From the NCBI GenBank assembly GCA_021813505.1, contig JAKAKI010000069.1, forward strand, positions 32,874-76,321: a DNA stretch of 43,448 bases. Direction: 5' to 3'. Shown in pieces: positions 24,684 to 34,573 of this stretch. Both the position numbers and the translations under genes were made by a program. This DNA comes from a bacterium (GTDB taxonomy: Bacteria > Zixibacteria > MSB-5A5 > WJJR01). Numbering within the stretch: the first letter of the stretch is position 1; each line of letters starts with the position of its first letter. The notes below the pieces were generated by a model. It searched no databases. It saw nothing but the letters and a program-made list of their open reading frames with translations, and was not told where the DNA came from.

Positions 24684-26411
24684 TCAGGATGACTCCCTCG
24701 ACAGCGGCGGCCTCGAGAGAATCACGCCGGCCATGGGACCATCCGCGTCATCCAGGACGGACGGGAGATCGGGAGTAGCGGCGGGGAAGCTGAGTGTGAA
24801 CACCGTGCCGATCCCGACCTCGCTCTTGACGGCGATATCGCCGTTCATGTCCTGAACGAGTCCATAAGTGACCGAGAGCCCCAACCCTGTGCCCTTGCCG
24901 ATTTCCTTCGTAGTGAAGAAAGGTTCGAAGATCTTGTCTAAGTGCTCAGGCGGAATTCCCTCGCCGGTGTCTTCGATCTCGATATTGACCCGGCTGCCGA
25001 TGTTGCGCGTGGTCACGGTAATCGTGCCCCTTTGCCCGACCGCTTGCATGGCGTTGATCACGATGTTGGTGAAGATCTGCTGCATCTTGCCGTCGTGGCC
25101 ATGCACCTTCATGAGCGAGGGTTCCAGGTGAGTGACGATGCTGATCTGGTTCATTTCGACCTGGTGATCCACAAACGCAATCGTTTCACGTAATACCGTG
25201 TTGCAATCCACCTCCTGCAGTTCCTCTTTTGTGGATGCGCGCGCGAACTTCAGCAGGTTTTGGACGATCTGTTTGCAGCGCTGGCTTTGCCGCTCCATGT
25301 TCTCGACGTAGGAGAGGAATTTGGGGAGATCTTCGGCCGGGATTCCGGTATCGAGTTTGCGGCGCATCTTTTCGACGACGAGCTGTGAATACCCCATGAT
25401 CCCCGCCAGCGGATTGTTGATCTCATGCGCCACACCGGCGGCAAGCTGGCCAACGGCAGCCATCTTGCCGGCCTGGATCAATTGCTGCTGGGTTTGTTTC
25501 AATTCGGCCACGAGCGCTTCCAGCAAGTTCTTCTCGACCAGCGCCGTGCGGGAGGATTTCAAGTCCTCCGTCATCTTGTTAAACGACGCCGCGAGATCGC
25601 CGATTTCATCGCGCCGGTCCACCCGCACCCTACTGTCGTAATCCCCGCCGGCCACGCGCCGGGTCGCCACAACCAGGTCGTTGATCGAGCGAAGGCTCAA
25701 ACGCACGGCGACGGATGTTACAACCAGCGCCGCGAGAATCAGTACCAGAGAGATGCCCAGCATGTTTTTGCGCATGGCGCTGATTTCGGCATCGATGTAC
25801 CGCGTGGTCATCCCGATTCTGGCGGTGCCGACGACACGGTGGTTTTCGGCGTCGGTGTGTGCGTCATCGATTCCGTAGATCGTGAGTTCGGGCGCGGCCC
25901 TTTCGTCCATATTGCCATCGATGATGATCGCCGACCGAAATTCAACGTAGTTTTCCCTCCCATGAACACCAGTCGAATGGCAATCCTCGCAGGCACCGCT
26001 GTCGGCCATCGACATCATATTGACGCCGTGGCGAAGCGGCGGGACCTCGGCCAAAGACCGGGTGTTGGAATCATCCGGGTGAAGCCGGTTGCATTCGACC
26101 AGAATGGCCTCATCCCGGTCCAGAATCTGCGCGTACACAACTTCCTGTTCGGCCATGACACCGCTGATGTAGTCTCTGAGGGCAGCGGTATCCCCGATCA
26201 ACGTGGCGTAGGACGCGTTGTAGGCCAGATTGGCCGCCGACACGCGGCCCCGCTTCATCAGTTCGGAGCGAATCGCCAGATTGTCGTAGTACATGGAGAT
26301 CCACATCAACGAGAACACGAGGACAGCAAGCAGGACGGAAATCCCAGCAATCGCTTTCTTCTGGATTCCCAGCCTGAGGCTGAAGAATGATCGTAGTTGC
26401 TGTCCTGTCAT
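24684..26411 (-). CDS. Sensor histidine kinase with periplasmic c-type heme motif (CxxCH)
   Basis: A 575-residue kinase with two membrane helices (about 19-40 and 216-238) flanking a periplasmic sensor domain of about 175 residues. Within that domain ACEDCHSTG supplies CxxCH at 141-145, the covalent attachment motif for heme c; His150 and His128 are candidate second ligands. A HAMP domain (240-290), HisKA with His329 in AAGVAHEINNPLAGIMGYS, and an HATPase domain (DTGEGIP, GKGTGLGLSV) follow. The chosen ATG at 26409-26411 has GGAGA 6 nt upstream. An ATG at 26430-26432 overlapping the previous stop is possible and adds 7 residues. Together with the upstream binding protein and the downstream receiver it makes a plausible redox- or gas-sensing pathway. 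Confidence 0.9.
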   Translation of the reverse strand: MTGQQLRSFFSLRLGIQKKAIAGISVLLAVLVFSLMWISMYYDNLAIRSELMKRGRVSAANLAYNASYATLIGDTAALRDYISGVMAEQEVVYAQILDRDEAILVECNRLHPDDSNTRSLAEVPPLRHGVNMMSMADSGACEDCHSTGVHGRENYVEFRSAIIIDGNMDERAAPELTIYGIDDAHTDAENHRVVGTARIGMTTRYIDAEISAMRKNMLGISLVLILAALVVTSVAVRLSLRSINDLVVATRRVAGGDYDSRVRVDRRDEIGDLAASFNKMTEDLKSSRTALVEKNLLEALVAELKQTQQQLIQAGKMAAVGQLAAGVAHEINNPLAGIMGYSQLVVEKMRRKLDTGIPAEDLPKFLSYVENMERQSQRCKQIVQNLLKFARASTKEELQEVDCNTVLRETIAFVDHQVEMNQISIVTHLEPSLMKVHGHDGKMQQIFTNIVINAMQAVGQRGTITVTTRNIGSRVNIEIEDTGEGIPPEHLDKIFEPFFTTKEIGKGTGLGLSVTYGLVQDMNGDIAVKSEVGIGTVFTLSFPAATPDLPSVLDDADGPMAGVILSRPPLSRESS

Positions 26412-26431
26412 TGCCAGTCTCCGCCGCCTCA

Positions 26432-27451
26432 TCAGAACGTGACGACGTTTGAGTCCTTTACCACGCTCTCATCGAACGGGACTTTCAGGTGTTCCCGTAC
26501 TTTCAGGTTGACGGCAAGCGTGAAGGCCCGCGGCTGCGTTTGCCGCAGTTCTGCCGGCAGTTGCCCGGCGAGAATGCGAACCGCCAGTTCACCGGACTGC
26601 CTGCCGATATCAATGTAGTTGCAGTCAAGGGCGAGCAGCGCGCCGGCCTTGACATACGCCGATGACAACCCCATGATGGGGATGCCGGCCTTGATCAGTT
26701 CAAAGATGATGAACCGTGACGACCGTGGTGTCAGGACCGTCTGATCCGGCAGCATCCAGAAGACATCGATGGAATCCGTGAGCGCCCGAATTGCTTTGGG
26801 GATATCATTCTCGTTTTTCACCCACTGAATCCGGACGTCCATCTCCCCCACTCTTGCCATGGAGCGGACAGAGTCGACGAGCGATTTGGTCTGGGCCGGA
26901 TCGCTGATGATCCCGATGCGCCGGGCCGTGGGAAAGGCGCGTTTGATCTTCTGCAATTGAACGCGCAAGGGGATGTTCAGACTTGCGCCCGTCATGTTGG
27001 CCTGCGACACCAGATCGCCGGTGCCAGCCATTTCGGACAGGGACTTCAGAACCATGGAGTAGACGATGGGTATCCGCTTTTCGCGCCGGGAGATTTCGCT
27101 GGCCGCGCGGGTACCCAGCGCCAGAATAAGGTCGGGTTTGTCGTTCCGAAGGTTATCAATGGCCCGGCCGATGTCGGCGTCATTCCCGCCCAGTGTCACC
27201 ATCGTGGTGGCCGGGTCATAGCCGGTGGCCTGAAGCGCCCCGAGGAACCCATCGAATGCCAGATTGTATTCCGGCAGATCGAGGCTTTTGATGACGGCCA
27301 GCTTGATCCGGGTGGCGCCGGAGAAGGCCGGGTCACATACGACCTGCGCGTTGGCAAAAACCAACAGAAGTGCCAGGACTGTCGCCCGGATTCGGCGCAA
27401 GAACCGTAAAGGCAGAAAGCCGATGGTAGACCTGTACAACTGTTCCGTCAT
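26432..27451 (-). CDS. ABC-type periplasmic substrate-binding protein, PF04392-like
   Basis: A 339-residue periplasmic binding protein of the PF04392 (TrpX/YtfQ-like) kind. A signal peptide (RATVLALLLVFANAQVVCD) precedes the two-lobed fold. Family features include IKLAVIKSLDLPEYNLAFDG, PDLILALGTRAASEIS, NIPLRVQLQKIKRAFP and RRIGIISDP. The ATG at 27449-27451 is chosen; a longer frame has no signal-peptide character at its front. No ABC permease or ATPase gene is nearby. The next gene is a sensor kinase that starts at or just after its stop, so this protein probably senses a ligand for that kinase rather than feeding a transporter. The ligand is unknown. Confidence 0.85.
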   Translation of the reverse strand: MTEQLYRSTIGFLPLRFLRRIRATVLALLLVFANAQVVCDPAFSGATRIKLAVIKSLDLPEYNLAFDGFLGALQATGYDPATTMVTLGGNDADIGRAIDNLRNDKPDLILALGTRAASEISRREKRIPIVYSMVLKSLSEMAGTGDLVSQANMTGASLNIPLRVQLQKIKRAFPTARRIGIISDPAQTKSLVDSVRSMARVGEMDVRIQWVKNENDIPKAIRALTDSIDVFWMLPDQTVLTPRSSRFIIFELIKAGIPIMGLSSAYVKAGALLALDCNYIDIGRQSGELAVRILAGQLPAELRQTQPRAFTLAVNLKVREHLKVPFDESVVKDSNVVTF

Positions 27452-27581
27452 GACTCGCCGCTGATCCCGTTGCCGTACTGCTGTGTCATTCGGGGATTTC
27501 TGGATGCCCCCGCCCGCGTGCGATTCCACAGAACGCCGGATGTGTAAACTCTACCGCTCTATCAATCACAGATTCCGATTC

Positions 27582-28595
27582 TCAGAACCTGAGCTTGACC
27601 GTGAAGAAGTGGTTGCTCTCGAATACACCGGCCTGCGCCCATGTGTAATCCAATGTCGTTACGGTTCCCCCCCAAGGCACCCGCAACCCGGCTCCCAGAC
27701 TCAATCCATAAATGTAGCTGCTTCGCGGCGAGGCGCTGTATCCCCCGCGCAGGAACAACTGATCGGCCATTCCCCACTCCGAGCCGAACCGGAATTCATC
27801 CTGTGAAAAATTGTTGGACTGGTAGGCGCTGGTGAAGCGGAGGTGCTGCTTGCCGCGTGCCAAGACGTCCCAGGCCACTCCAAACTGGATGAACGACGGC
27901 AATTCGAATGATGCGGATTGCGTCCTTCCCTCTCCGGTTGAGGGGCCGGAGCCCTGCCCGGTTTCGATTGGAAGGCCGAAATCCGGCCCGTCGAACTTCA
28001 TGGCCGGTCCATAGTTCTTCGCCACGATCCCCAGAGTCAGGCCGCTGAGGGTCGGACGATACACAAAGCCCATGTCAAACGCGAGACCGCGCGCCGTTTC
28101 CCGGGAAATCTGCTCACTCACATAATTGCCATTGATTCCAAACGAAACGCGGTCTGTCAGCGTGCGCGCATAAGAGACACCCACCACCACGAACGAAGTG
28201 GCAAAGGTCTCGCCGGTGCCCTCGGGCTGCGAGGTCGTATAAACCATTTCATCACCCATGGACAGCACCTTGGCCGACAATCCAATCACACCCGCCGACC
28301 CGAGGTTGCGGCCGTAGGAGACATGATCGAGCGTGATGCCGGCGATGTATATCCGGTGAGAGGCGGACAGCTCGTTGTTTTCGATCCCGGCGGCACCGGC
28401 GGGATTCCAGAAGAGCGCCTCCACGCCGTCGGAACCGGCGATGACAGATCCGCCCATGGCTGCGCCGCGGGCATCGGTGGGAATCAGGAGTTCCAGTGCT
28501 CCCGCAGTTCCCAGACGGCGGTCACCGCCTGCCATGGAAATGGCCGGGGCCAGCAACAGGGCTGACATGATGATTAGCTTCGCAATCGTTCGCAT
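27582..28595 (-). CDS. PorV/PorQ-family outer-membrane beta-barrel protein
   Basis: A 337-residue barrel with signal peptide (AKLIIMSALLLAPAISMAGG). The mature N-terminus has the PorV signature: LGTAGALELLIPTDARGAAMGGS, then EALFWNPAGAAGIE. Regular amphipathic strands follow and the chain ends VKLRF, a Bam-type C-terminus. PorV-type proteins are type IX secretion shuttles that deliver proteins with C-terminal sorting domains to the cell surface; homologues outside Bacteroidota are often of unknown role. The ATG at 28593-28595 has GGGAGG 8 nt upstream. It is the last gene of the TonB receptor, secreted protein, PorV series, 54 nt after the secreted protein's stop. Confidence 0.88.
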   Translation of the reverse strand: MRTIAKLIIMSALLLAPAISMAGGDRRLGTAGALELLIPTDARGAAMGGSVIAGSDGVEALFWNPAGAAGIENNELSASHRIYIAGITLDHVSYGRNLGSAGVIGLSAKVLSMGDEMVYTTSQPEGTGETFATSFVVVGVSYARTLTDRVSFGINGNYVSEQISRETARGLAFDMGFVYRPTLSGLTLGIVAKNYGPAMKFDGPDFGLPIETGQGSGPSTGEGRTQSASFELPSFIQFGVAWDVLARGKQHLRFTSAYQSNNFSQDEFRFGSEWGMADQLFLRGGYSASPRSSYIYGLSLGAGLRVPWGGTVTTLDYTWAQAGVFESNHFFTVKLRF

Positions 28596-28649
28596 GATCA
28601 CAGCCTCCCAGAATTCCATCCGCCGAAAATGCGTCCTTGCACGCGGGCT

Positions 28650-31600
28650 CTAGTAGATCCTCAGCTGTTCCGCTTTTGTGAATACCGCCACTTTGCCGAT
28701 CTTCTGGCCGCCGCCGGGAATTGTGACTCGATAGATGTAGATCCCGCTGGCGGGCGGCAACCCGTTCTCCGTGAGCACGTCCCAACTCAACTCACTGGCC
28801 ACGGGATCGTCCTTCTTAAGCGTGCGAATGAGTTCGCCGTTCAAGTTGTAGATATCAAGGGTCAACTGGGTCGGCGGCAGATTCATGAATTTGATCTGAC
28901 GCGGATTCTGCTCGTTCTCGACGTCGGTCATGTGATAATAGGGATTGGGGAGCGGGTGGATTCTCTCCAGCGTCACCAGTCCCGAATCCTGCGCCTGCTG
29001 GCCGGCCTGCAAAGCGGCAAACTGAAACCGATCATCGCCGCGGTTGTACTTGTTCAACTCGATCTTCAGGATCTGGCCATCCGCGAGCTCTGACGACGAA
29101 TGGCTGTCCGCGACCGTTGGCCACCAGGCGTACTGAACGTCGAAGTCCCACCCATCATCACGGATAGAGCGAGTGGTATAGAACTCGTCTGCGGTTTCTG
29201 AATACGTGCTCTTGAGAACAAACAGATATTCGCGGCCCCCGGTATTCCGATCATCATCAGGCGGCAGCCACGTTTCATCGGCGGACGGCAGATGTATTTG
29301 TTCGACAAAGCACAGATTGACCTGTCGTGGCGGGTCGACGCTCACATCCCACGCGGTCAGCGGGACGAACGGATAATCCTGGTAACCATAGTTGGGGTCG
29401 CCGCCACGGAGGTAGCGGTAGGCGCGCTGCTTCACGGACGTCGAGAAGCGCAACTCGATCGGGACCAGGTCGGTGTCGCTGGGCAGCGATGAGCCCCAGA
29501 AGTTGCTGCCCTTGTCGAGTCCGCCGTTCATGAAGGCGCCGCCCCAATTCACTCCGGTCACCCATGGCGACGGGGAGCCTTCCCAGGTAACATCCTTGAT
29601 CCCCGGCGGAGGTCCGATCGCCTGAATCATCAGGCCATCGACCTCTGGATAGACAAAGTCTCCGGCCTGATTGGCCTGGTTGGACAATACCAGCAACCCC
29701 GTGGTCAGATTGGTCAGATTCCAGGTCAGGTCCGGATTAAAAGTCACCTCATACTGGTTGCCCGTTGCCCTTGCGGGATCCAGGAATCGAATTTCAACCA
29801 TACCCTCGCTGGAGCCGGAGACATGACGGGCCGTGTCAACCAGCGGCATGGCGATGGAATTCGGCACGGCCTCGATCGGCAGAATCCGGGTCTCCAGGAC
29901 CTCGGACAGCACTCCAACCAGCGCGCCATTCGCCCGGTATTCCTGCAAGTTCAGCGTATCATACGAATAGGCGGTCACACCGAAATAGTAGGGCCGGTTG
30001 TTGATCAAATTGCCGCCCTTGACACGGTCGCTGCTCGCCAACAGATAGTTGCGCAGCCCGGTGTTCGAGCCAACCTGGACGAGTTCACGCTCGACGCCTC
30101 CAGCCGCCGGATTGAACATATCCTTGTAGATCCGGGTCACTTCATCATCGATATCGAAAGTCGCAATCTTCTTCCACGGACCGACCCGCGATTCACCCTG
30201 ATAGATGTTGTATCCTTCCATGATGAACCGCTGTCCCAGAGCTGAGGATACCTGGACATCGCCCTCCGCCTCTGTGCCCCAGATCAATTGCACCTTGTTG
30301 GATAGGGGCTGGTACCAGACCGTCGGCTGCGGCGGCGGGAAGGGAATTTGGAATTTCAAATCGAATACCGCCTGTGCCCGCTCCGATACATCCTTCAACG
30401 CCGTGACTGACGACAAGTAGTCGGCGCCCTGGCCCACCATTACGGCGACCACGACGTTCTGAGTGTCATTCGGCGCCATGGTGAAGGGACCGGAGCTCAT
30501 CATCAGCCGGCGATCTTCCGCATTCACGTCAATCCAGCCCTCACCGGTCACCGGATCGCCGGCGACCTGGAACAGTGTGGTGATGCCATCCGGATCCTGC
30601 AGGGAATCTCCGGCCGCGTCCAGCCCACGCATATAGTTGTAGGTTTGGATGCTGTTGGTTGGGTCTGTGCCGTTGACGTATTTGTTGAACGAACGCATCG
30701 GCAGCCGGCGGAATCCATGAACGAAGTGCCCGTCCTCAAATACCGAATCTCCCGGAGACGGCACTTTAGGCCCCTGGAGAAAATCATAACCGACGGCCGG
30801 AGGCGCCTCGCCATACACATTGTCCGGACCGTCGTTATAAGCATATCCCAGCGACAGAACGGTGTCGCAACCGACGAGGTCGTTGTTCGCGTCACCCACA
30901 TCGGGATCCGACCACAGGGAGATGTAAGTATCCTGCAGTGTGTCTGACCCTTTATTGATGATCTTGAACGTCATGTAAATCGAGTTTCCGAGTGCGCCGC
31001 CACGGCCGAACGCGAAGGTGTACTGTTGTACTTCGAGACCCAACGGCGGCGTGGAACCGAGGCCGTTACGATGGCGGCCCAAATCTGCGTCGTTATAGAT
31101 GGCGTAGAGCGCCTGGTCACCGAGGATCAGCGGGATGCGCTGGTTTTGCTCGTCGAGTGAATCTGTGCCGGCAGCGTTCTTCAGCGAGGGGGCACCATCC
31201 GCGAAGGGCCAGCTCGCGTAGTCGGGATTCGATGTGGCGTCGTCGCCGCGATTGAGCTTGTAAACATGGAACCGTCCCTCATCAGGAACAAATGTGCCAT
31301 TGGCCATGCCGCCGGGACTGTACTCGGAGGTGTATTCGGCCACGGTGACACGCGGCGTACCATGAACCTTCGCGCCAACCCAGAGGCCGCCGGCGAAGAC
31401 GACCGATTTGGTGGTCCCCAGCGGGAAATACAAACCATCCGATTTTCCGAAGAAATTCGTGGGATCGTAGGCGAATGAGCCAACATTGCTGACCACCATC
31501 TTGAGGTTGTTGACCCCGATGTAGGCCGTGTTGTCAATAGCAGCCGGACGTACCTTTCCCCAAGTGGCGGAAGGACTCGTGGCAGCCCAGGCAGTACTGC

Positions 31601-31652
31601 TGCTCACCGCGACGATTGTCATCCATGCGACAGTTCTTTTCATTGAGATCAT
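28650..31652 (-). CDS. Large secreted protein with C-terminal FlgD/type IX-like domain
   Basis: A 1000-residue secreted protein. A signal peptide (RTVAWMTIVAVSSSTAWA) is followed by a long beta-rich region of unknown fold, rich in Gly, Asp and Tyr. The C-terminal 85 residues form an immunoglobulin-like domain: LTLDIYNLNGELIRTL then PPASGIYIYRV and IGKVAVFTKAEQL. This resembles FlgD Ig domains and type IX sorting domains. The ATG at 31650-31652 has GGAGG about 8 nt upstream, preferred over an ATG 9 nt downstream. The gene starts 29 nt after the TonB receptor stop. Surface exposure through the adjacent PorV-like protein is inferred. No enzymatic domain is recognised. Confidence 0.85.
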   Translation of the reverse strand: MISMKRTVAWMTIVAVSSSTAWAATSPSATWGKVRPAAIDNTAYIGVNNLKMVVSNVGSFAYDPTNFFGKSDGLYFPLGTTKSVVFAGGLWVGAKVHGTPRVTVAEYTSEYSPGGMANGTFVPDEGRFHVYKLNRGDDATSNPDYASWPFADGAPSLKNAAGTDSLDEQNQRIPLILGDQALYAIYNDADLGRHRNGLGSTPPLGLEVQQYTFAFGRGGALGNSIYMTFKIINKGSDTLQDTYISLWSDPDVGDANNDLVGCDTVLSLGYAYNDGPDNVYGEAPPAVGYDFLQGPKVPSPGDSVFEDGHFVHGFRRLPMRSFNKYVNGTDPTNSIQTYNYMRGLDAAGDSLQDPDGITTLFQVAGDPVTGEGWIDVNAEDRRLMMSSGPFTMAPNDTQNVVVAVMVGQGADYLSSVTALKDVSERAQAVFDLKFQIPFPPPQPTVWYQPLSNKVQLIWGTEAEGDVQVSSALGQRFIMEGYNIYQGESRVGPWKKIATFDIDDEVTRIYKDMFNPAAGGVERELVQVGSNTGLRNYLLASSDRVKGGNLINNRPYYFGVTAYSYDTLNLQEYRANGALVGVLSEVLETRILPIEAVPNSIAMPLVDTARHVSGSSEGMVEIRFLDPARATGNQYEVTFNPDLTWNLTNLTTGLLVLSNQANQAGDFVYPEVDGLMIQAIGPPPGIKDVTWEGSPSPWVTGVNWGGAFMNGGLDKGSNFWGSSLPSDTDLVPIELRFSTSVKQRAYRYLRGGDPNYGYQDYPFVPLTAWDVSVDPPRQVNLCFVEQIHLPSADETWLPPDDDRNTGGREYLFVLKSTYSETADEFYTTRSIRDDGWDFDVQYAWWPTVADSHSSSELADGQILKIELNKYNRGDDRFQFAALQAGQQAQDSGLVTLERIHPLPNPYYHMTDVENEQNPRQIKFMNLPPTQLTLDIYNLNGELIRTLKKDDPVASELSWDVLTENGLPPASGIYIYRVTIPGGGQKIGKVAVFTKAEQLRIY

Positions 31653-31681
31653 TATCTCGTCCTCCCAGCCCGCACAGCCAC

Positions 31682-34573
31682 TTAGAACGACACCTTGATT
31701 CCCGCGCGGATTTGCCGCGGCGGCCCATAGTTCAGCGGGTCGTTTTCCCGCAACGAGTACTTCTCCCATCCCGTCAGCCCGGACGAGTCATGGGATTCAT
31801 CGTATTTTGACAAGAACTCGCCGCCAGCGGCGGTCTCCGACCATCCCGTTGAATTAGGCAGCCCTGTGGTCTGGTAGACATTGGCGACGTTCTTGCGGTT
31901 GAACAGATTGAGTATCCACAACTGAAATTCAATGCGTGACCCACCCCAGGCAAAGGTCTTCGTCGCCTTCAAATCCATCTGCATTGTCCATGGCCCGGTC
32001 CGGGAGTTTACCGGACCGGTGCTGTACGCGCGGACGCTGGTCAGCGCCACGGCGTTGTATATCTGCTTCGGCGTGTATGGGAATCCGCTACCGGCAGTCC
32101 AGGCAATATTCAAGCCGGAATTCTCGAGGAAATGCCACTCGCCCAGCGCCGGGCCCTCATGATTGTCGGCACGCAAATCTAGAATGGCCGTCAGTTTATG
32201 ACGCTGGTCAAAGTCGAGGGAGTTAGCGGTCTTGGGTGCATCGCCGCCAAGCCACACCAGATCGCTCTGCGAGTTCGGTGTGGACCCGGTGCCGGTGCTG
32301 CGAGACAATGAATAGCTGGCCTCCACGCCGATATTGTGGGTGCGGCGCAACTCGAACGTTGCCTCAATTCCCTTGATCGTGCCAAAGTCGGTGTTGCGAT
32401 ACGTCGCGAAACTGTTGAGATGCGTCGGCTGATTGACCACCTGCGTCAGATTGGCCACGTCCTTGTAATACGTGGTCAGGTTGAATGAGGAGTTGGAGCC
32501 CAATTGGCGCGTCCAACCGATTTCGTATGCGGTGGTGCGCTCCGGCCGCAAGTTCGGGTTGCCGAACGGGAAGAAGTATCCGCCATTCTTGATCTTGTAT
32601 TCGAGGTAGTCATAAGACACATAAAGATTCTGCAAATCCGGCCGTTGCATGAAGCGTCCATACGAAACGTGGAAGACCGACTGATCTGTCACGGGGAACG
32701 CGATCCCCAGCCGCGGTGAGAGTTCGATTTCAGGTCGGCTGTCTCTCAGATCGTTCGGATCCAGCCGTCCGGCCAGATCACGCTGGTCATCGGTCGGATG
32801 CTCCAGCGAGAGATAGTGATCCGGGTCCAAAGGATCGGATTCATCACGCAAGCGCTGCGTGTTGACATTCAGGTAGTCGAGACGCAACCCGGCATTGACT
32901 ACCAGTCCGCTCAATTCAAGTTTGTCTTGAAGGTAGGCTGCAAATGTCAAAGGATGCTTGGCGCCTTGTAATCCGGAGTTCTCCAGCTTGTCCCCTGTGG
33001 CGTTGTAACCATAACGGTCAACATCCTGGAATCCGAGCTCCAACCCTTGATAGACTTTCGACGGCTGCAAGTGCTGATATCGGCGCAGCGTGTGGCGCTG
33101 GAATTCGGCACCGGCACGCAGTTCATGGAACCGGTTCGCCTGGCTGACGAGATCAAACTTGAACCCGACGTAGGAGGACTGGCGATGGAGATAGTTGTTC
33201 CAGACGGCGGATTCGTCACCGCGCAGCACATACGTGCGGCCATCGATGGTTGTATCTTCCACGGCGGTCGGGCCGTTGATGTCATCCCAGGATTGGAACA
33301 GTCCTTCCTGATCGAACCCGTAGCTGTCGCCCGGCCTCCCGTACCCCCAGACATTATCGAAATAGACGCCGTCTCCCCTGGTGCGCTCGGTGCTGAAGTA
33401 ACTTCCTGCGACGGTAAAGAAGGTCGCCGGGCTGATCACATGCTGAAGGGTCGCATTAATCGAATGATTGTTGTCCACGAGCCGTGGGGCATGCTTCATG
33501 TCGAACTTCCAGGAATTTCTCCAGAGTTTCCATCGGTCGGTCGAGGTGATACCGCCCAGTTTGAGGTCGGTGGCTCTTGACAGTTTCATGCTGAGCTTGC
33601 CGCGCCACGTCCATCCGCTCGAGCCATTGTCCGGCAGCGGGCCTCCGGCGATAACCGACGGGGTGCGGTCACCCTGCCAGCGGCGTTCGCCCGACATGAT
33701 GAACTTCACGCGGTTGGTGATGGGAGTGAGCGGCCCCGATAAGCTGAGATCGTAGAGATTGTAGTCGTAATTGCTGCCGTGGAAATTGTCGGTGATTGCC
33801 TCGGCGGTTCCGGCCAGGCGGTCGCCGCCTTCCTTGGTGGTGACATTGATCGCACCCGACGCCACCCAACCGTACTCAGCGTTGAAACCACCCGTCGTGA
33901 TCGAGATTTCTTCAAGATCATTGCTGTTGATCTGGGTCGTGGATACACCCGTTAGCGGATCCTGCTGGGAGAATCCATCCACATAATACGCGACTTCCGA
34001 CGTGCGTCCCCCGCGGACATTCAATTGATCTCCCGTTCGCATAACCACGCCCGGCTGGAGAGCGAGCAGGTCACGGTAGCCCCGGGTGGGCAGCGCTTCG
34101 ATTCGGTCCGCTTCGACCACGCGCAGCGAAGCGGTGCGATCTTTGATGACCAGAGGGCGCTCGGCGACGACGACGATCGTGCCCATCTCGATGGGCTTCG
34201 AGAACATGGTGAGATTCTGTTCCGTGTCCAAATCGACGGAGACCTTCAGGTCGCGGACTTCGATTTGCTGGAACAGCAGCATTTCCGTGGAACCGGGGTT
34301 CGATTCCTCCCCCGACAACGAAGCCAGCAGAGTGTATTTCCCCACCGGCACGTTGAGAAGGACGTACGCTCCATTCGCATCGGTGCGTGTCTGCAGGTTG
34401 GTCCCTTCGACAGTGACCAATGCACCCGCAATCGGCTCACCGGTTTGACGGTCGGTGACCACCCCCGAAATCTTGCCCGAGGTGCCCGCCAACACGGTGA
34501 CCGCGATGGCGAGAGACAGGATTCCAGCAACAGCGACAGCAATTGTCCAACGGTTGATCGAAGAAAGCACCAT
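31682..34573 (-). CDS. TonB-dependent outer-membrane receptor with carboxypeptidase-regulatory domain
   Basis: A 963-residue TonB-dependent receptor. A signal sequence (TIAVAVAGILSLAIAVTVLA) precedes a carboxypeptidase-regulatory-like domain (about 33-125, ISGVVTDRQTGEPIAGALVT). A plug domain (150-270) shows DLLALQPGV, VRGGRTSEVAYYVDG and ISITTGGFNAEYG. The remaining 690 residues are the barrel, ending GIKVSF with C-terminal phenylalanine. The ATG at 34571-34573 has AGGAG upstream. It imports or binds an unknown, possibly polymeric substrate at the outer membrane. It heads a three-gene operon with a secreted protein and a PorV-like barrel. No SusD-like partner gene was seen. Confidence 0.93.
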   Translation of the reverse strand: MVLSSINRWTIAVAVAGILSLAIAVTVLAGTSGKISGVVTDRQTGEPIAGALVTVEGTNLQTRTDANGAYVLLNVPVGKYTLLASLSGEESNPGSTEMLLFQQIEVRDLKVSVDLDTEQNLTMFSKPIEMGTIVVVAERPLVIKDRTASLRVVEADRIEALPTRGYRDLLALQPGVVMRTGDQLNVRGGRTSEVAYYVDGFSQQDPLTGVSTTQINSNDLEEISITTGGFNAEYGWVASGAINVTTKEGGDRLAGTAEAITDNFHGSNYDYNLYDLSLSGPLTPITNRVKFIMSGERRWQGDRTPSVIAGGPLPDNGSSGWTWRGKLSMKLSRATDLKLGGITSTDRWKLWRNSWKFDMKHAPRLVDNNHSINATLQHVISPATFFTVAGSYFSTERTRGDGVYFDNVWGYGRPGDSYGFDQEGLFQSWDDINGPTAVEDTTIDGRTYVLRGDESAVWNNYLHRQSSYVGFKFDLVSQANRFHELRAGAEFQRHTLRRYQHLQPSKVYQGLELGFQDVDRYGYNATGDKLENSGLQGAKHPLTFAAYLQDKLELSGLVVNAGLRLDYLNVNTQRLRDESDPLDPDHYLSLEHPTDDQRDLAGRLDPNDLRDSRPEIELSPRLGIAFPVTDQSVFHVSYGRFMQRPDLQNLYVSYDYLEYKIKNGGYFFPFGNPNLRPERTTAYEIGWTRQLGSNSSFNLTTYYKDVANLTQVVNQPTHLNSFATYRNTDFGTIKGIEATFELRRTHNIGVEASYSLSRSTGTGSTPNSQSDLVWLGGDAPKTANSLDFDQRHKLTAILDLRADNHEGPALGEWHFLENSGLNIAWTAGSGFPYTPKQIYNAVALTSVRAYSTGPVNSRTGPWTMQMDLKATKTFAWGGSRIEFQLWILNLFNRKNVANVYQTTGLPNSTGWSETAAGGEFLSKYDESHDSSGLTGWEKYSLRENDPLNYGPPRQIRAGIKVSF

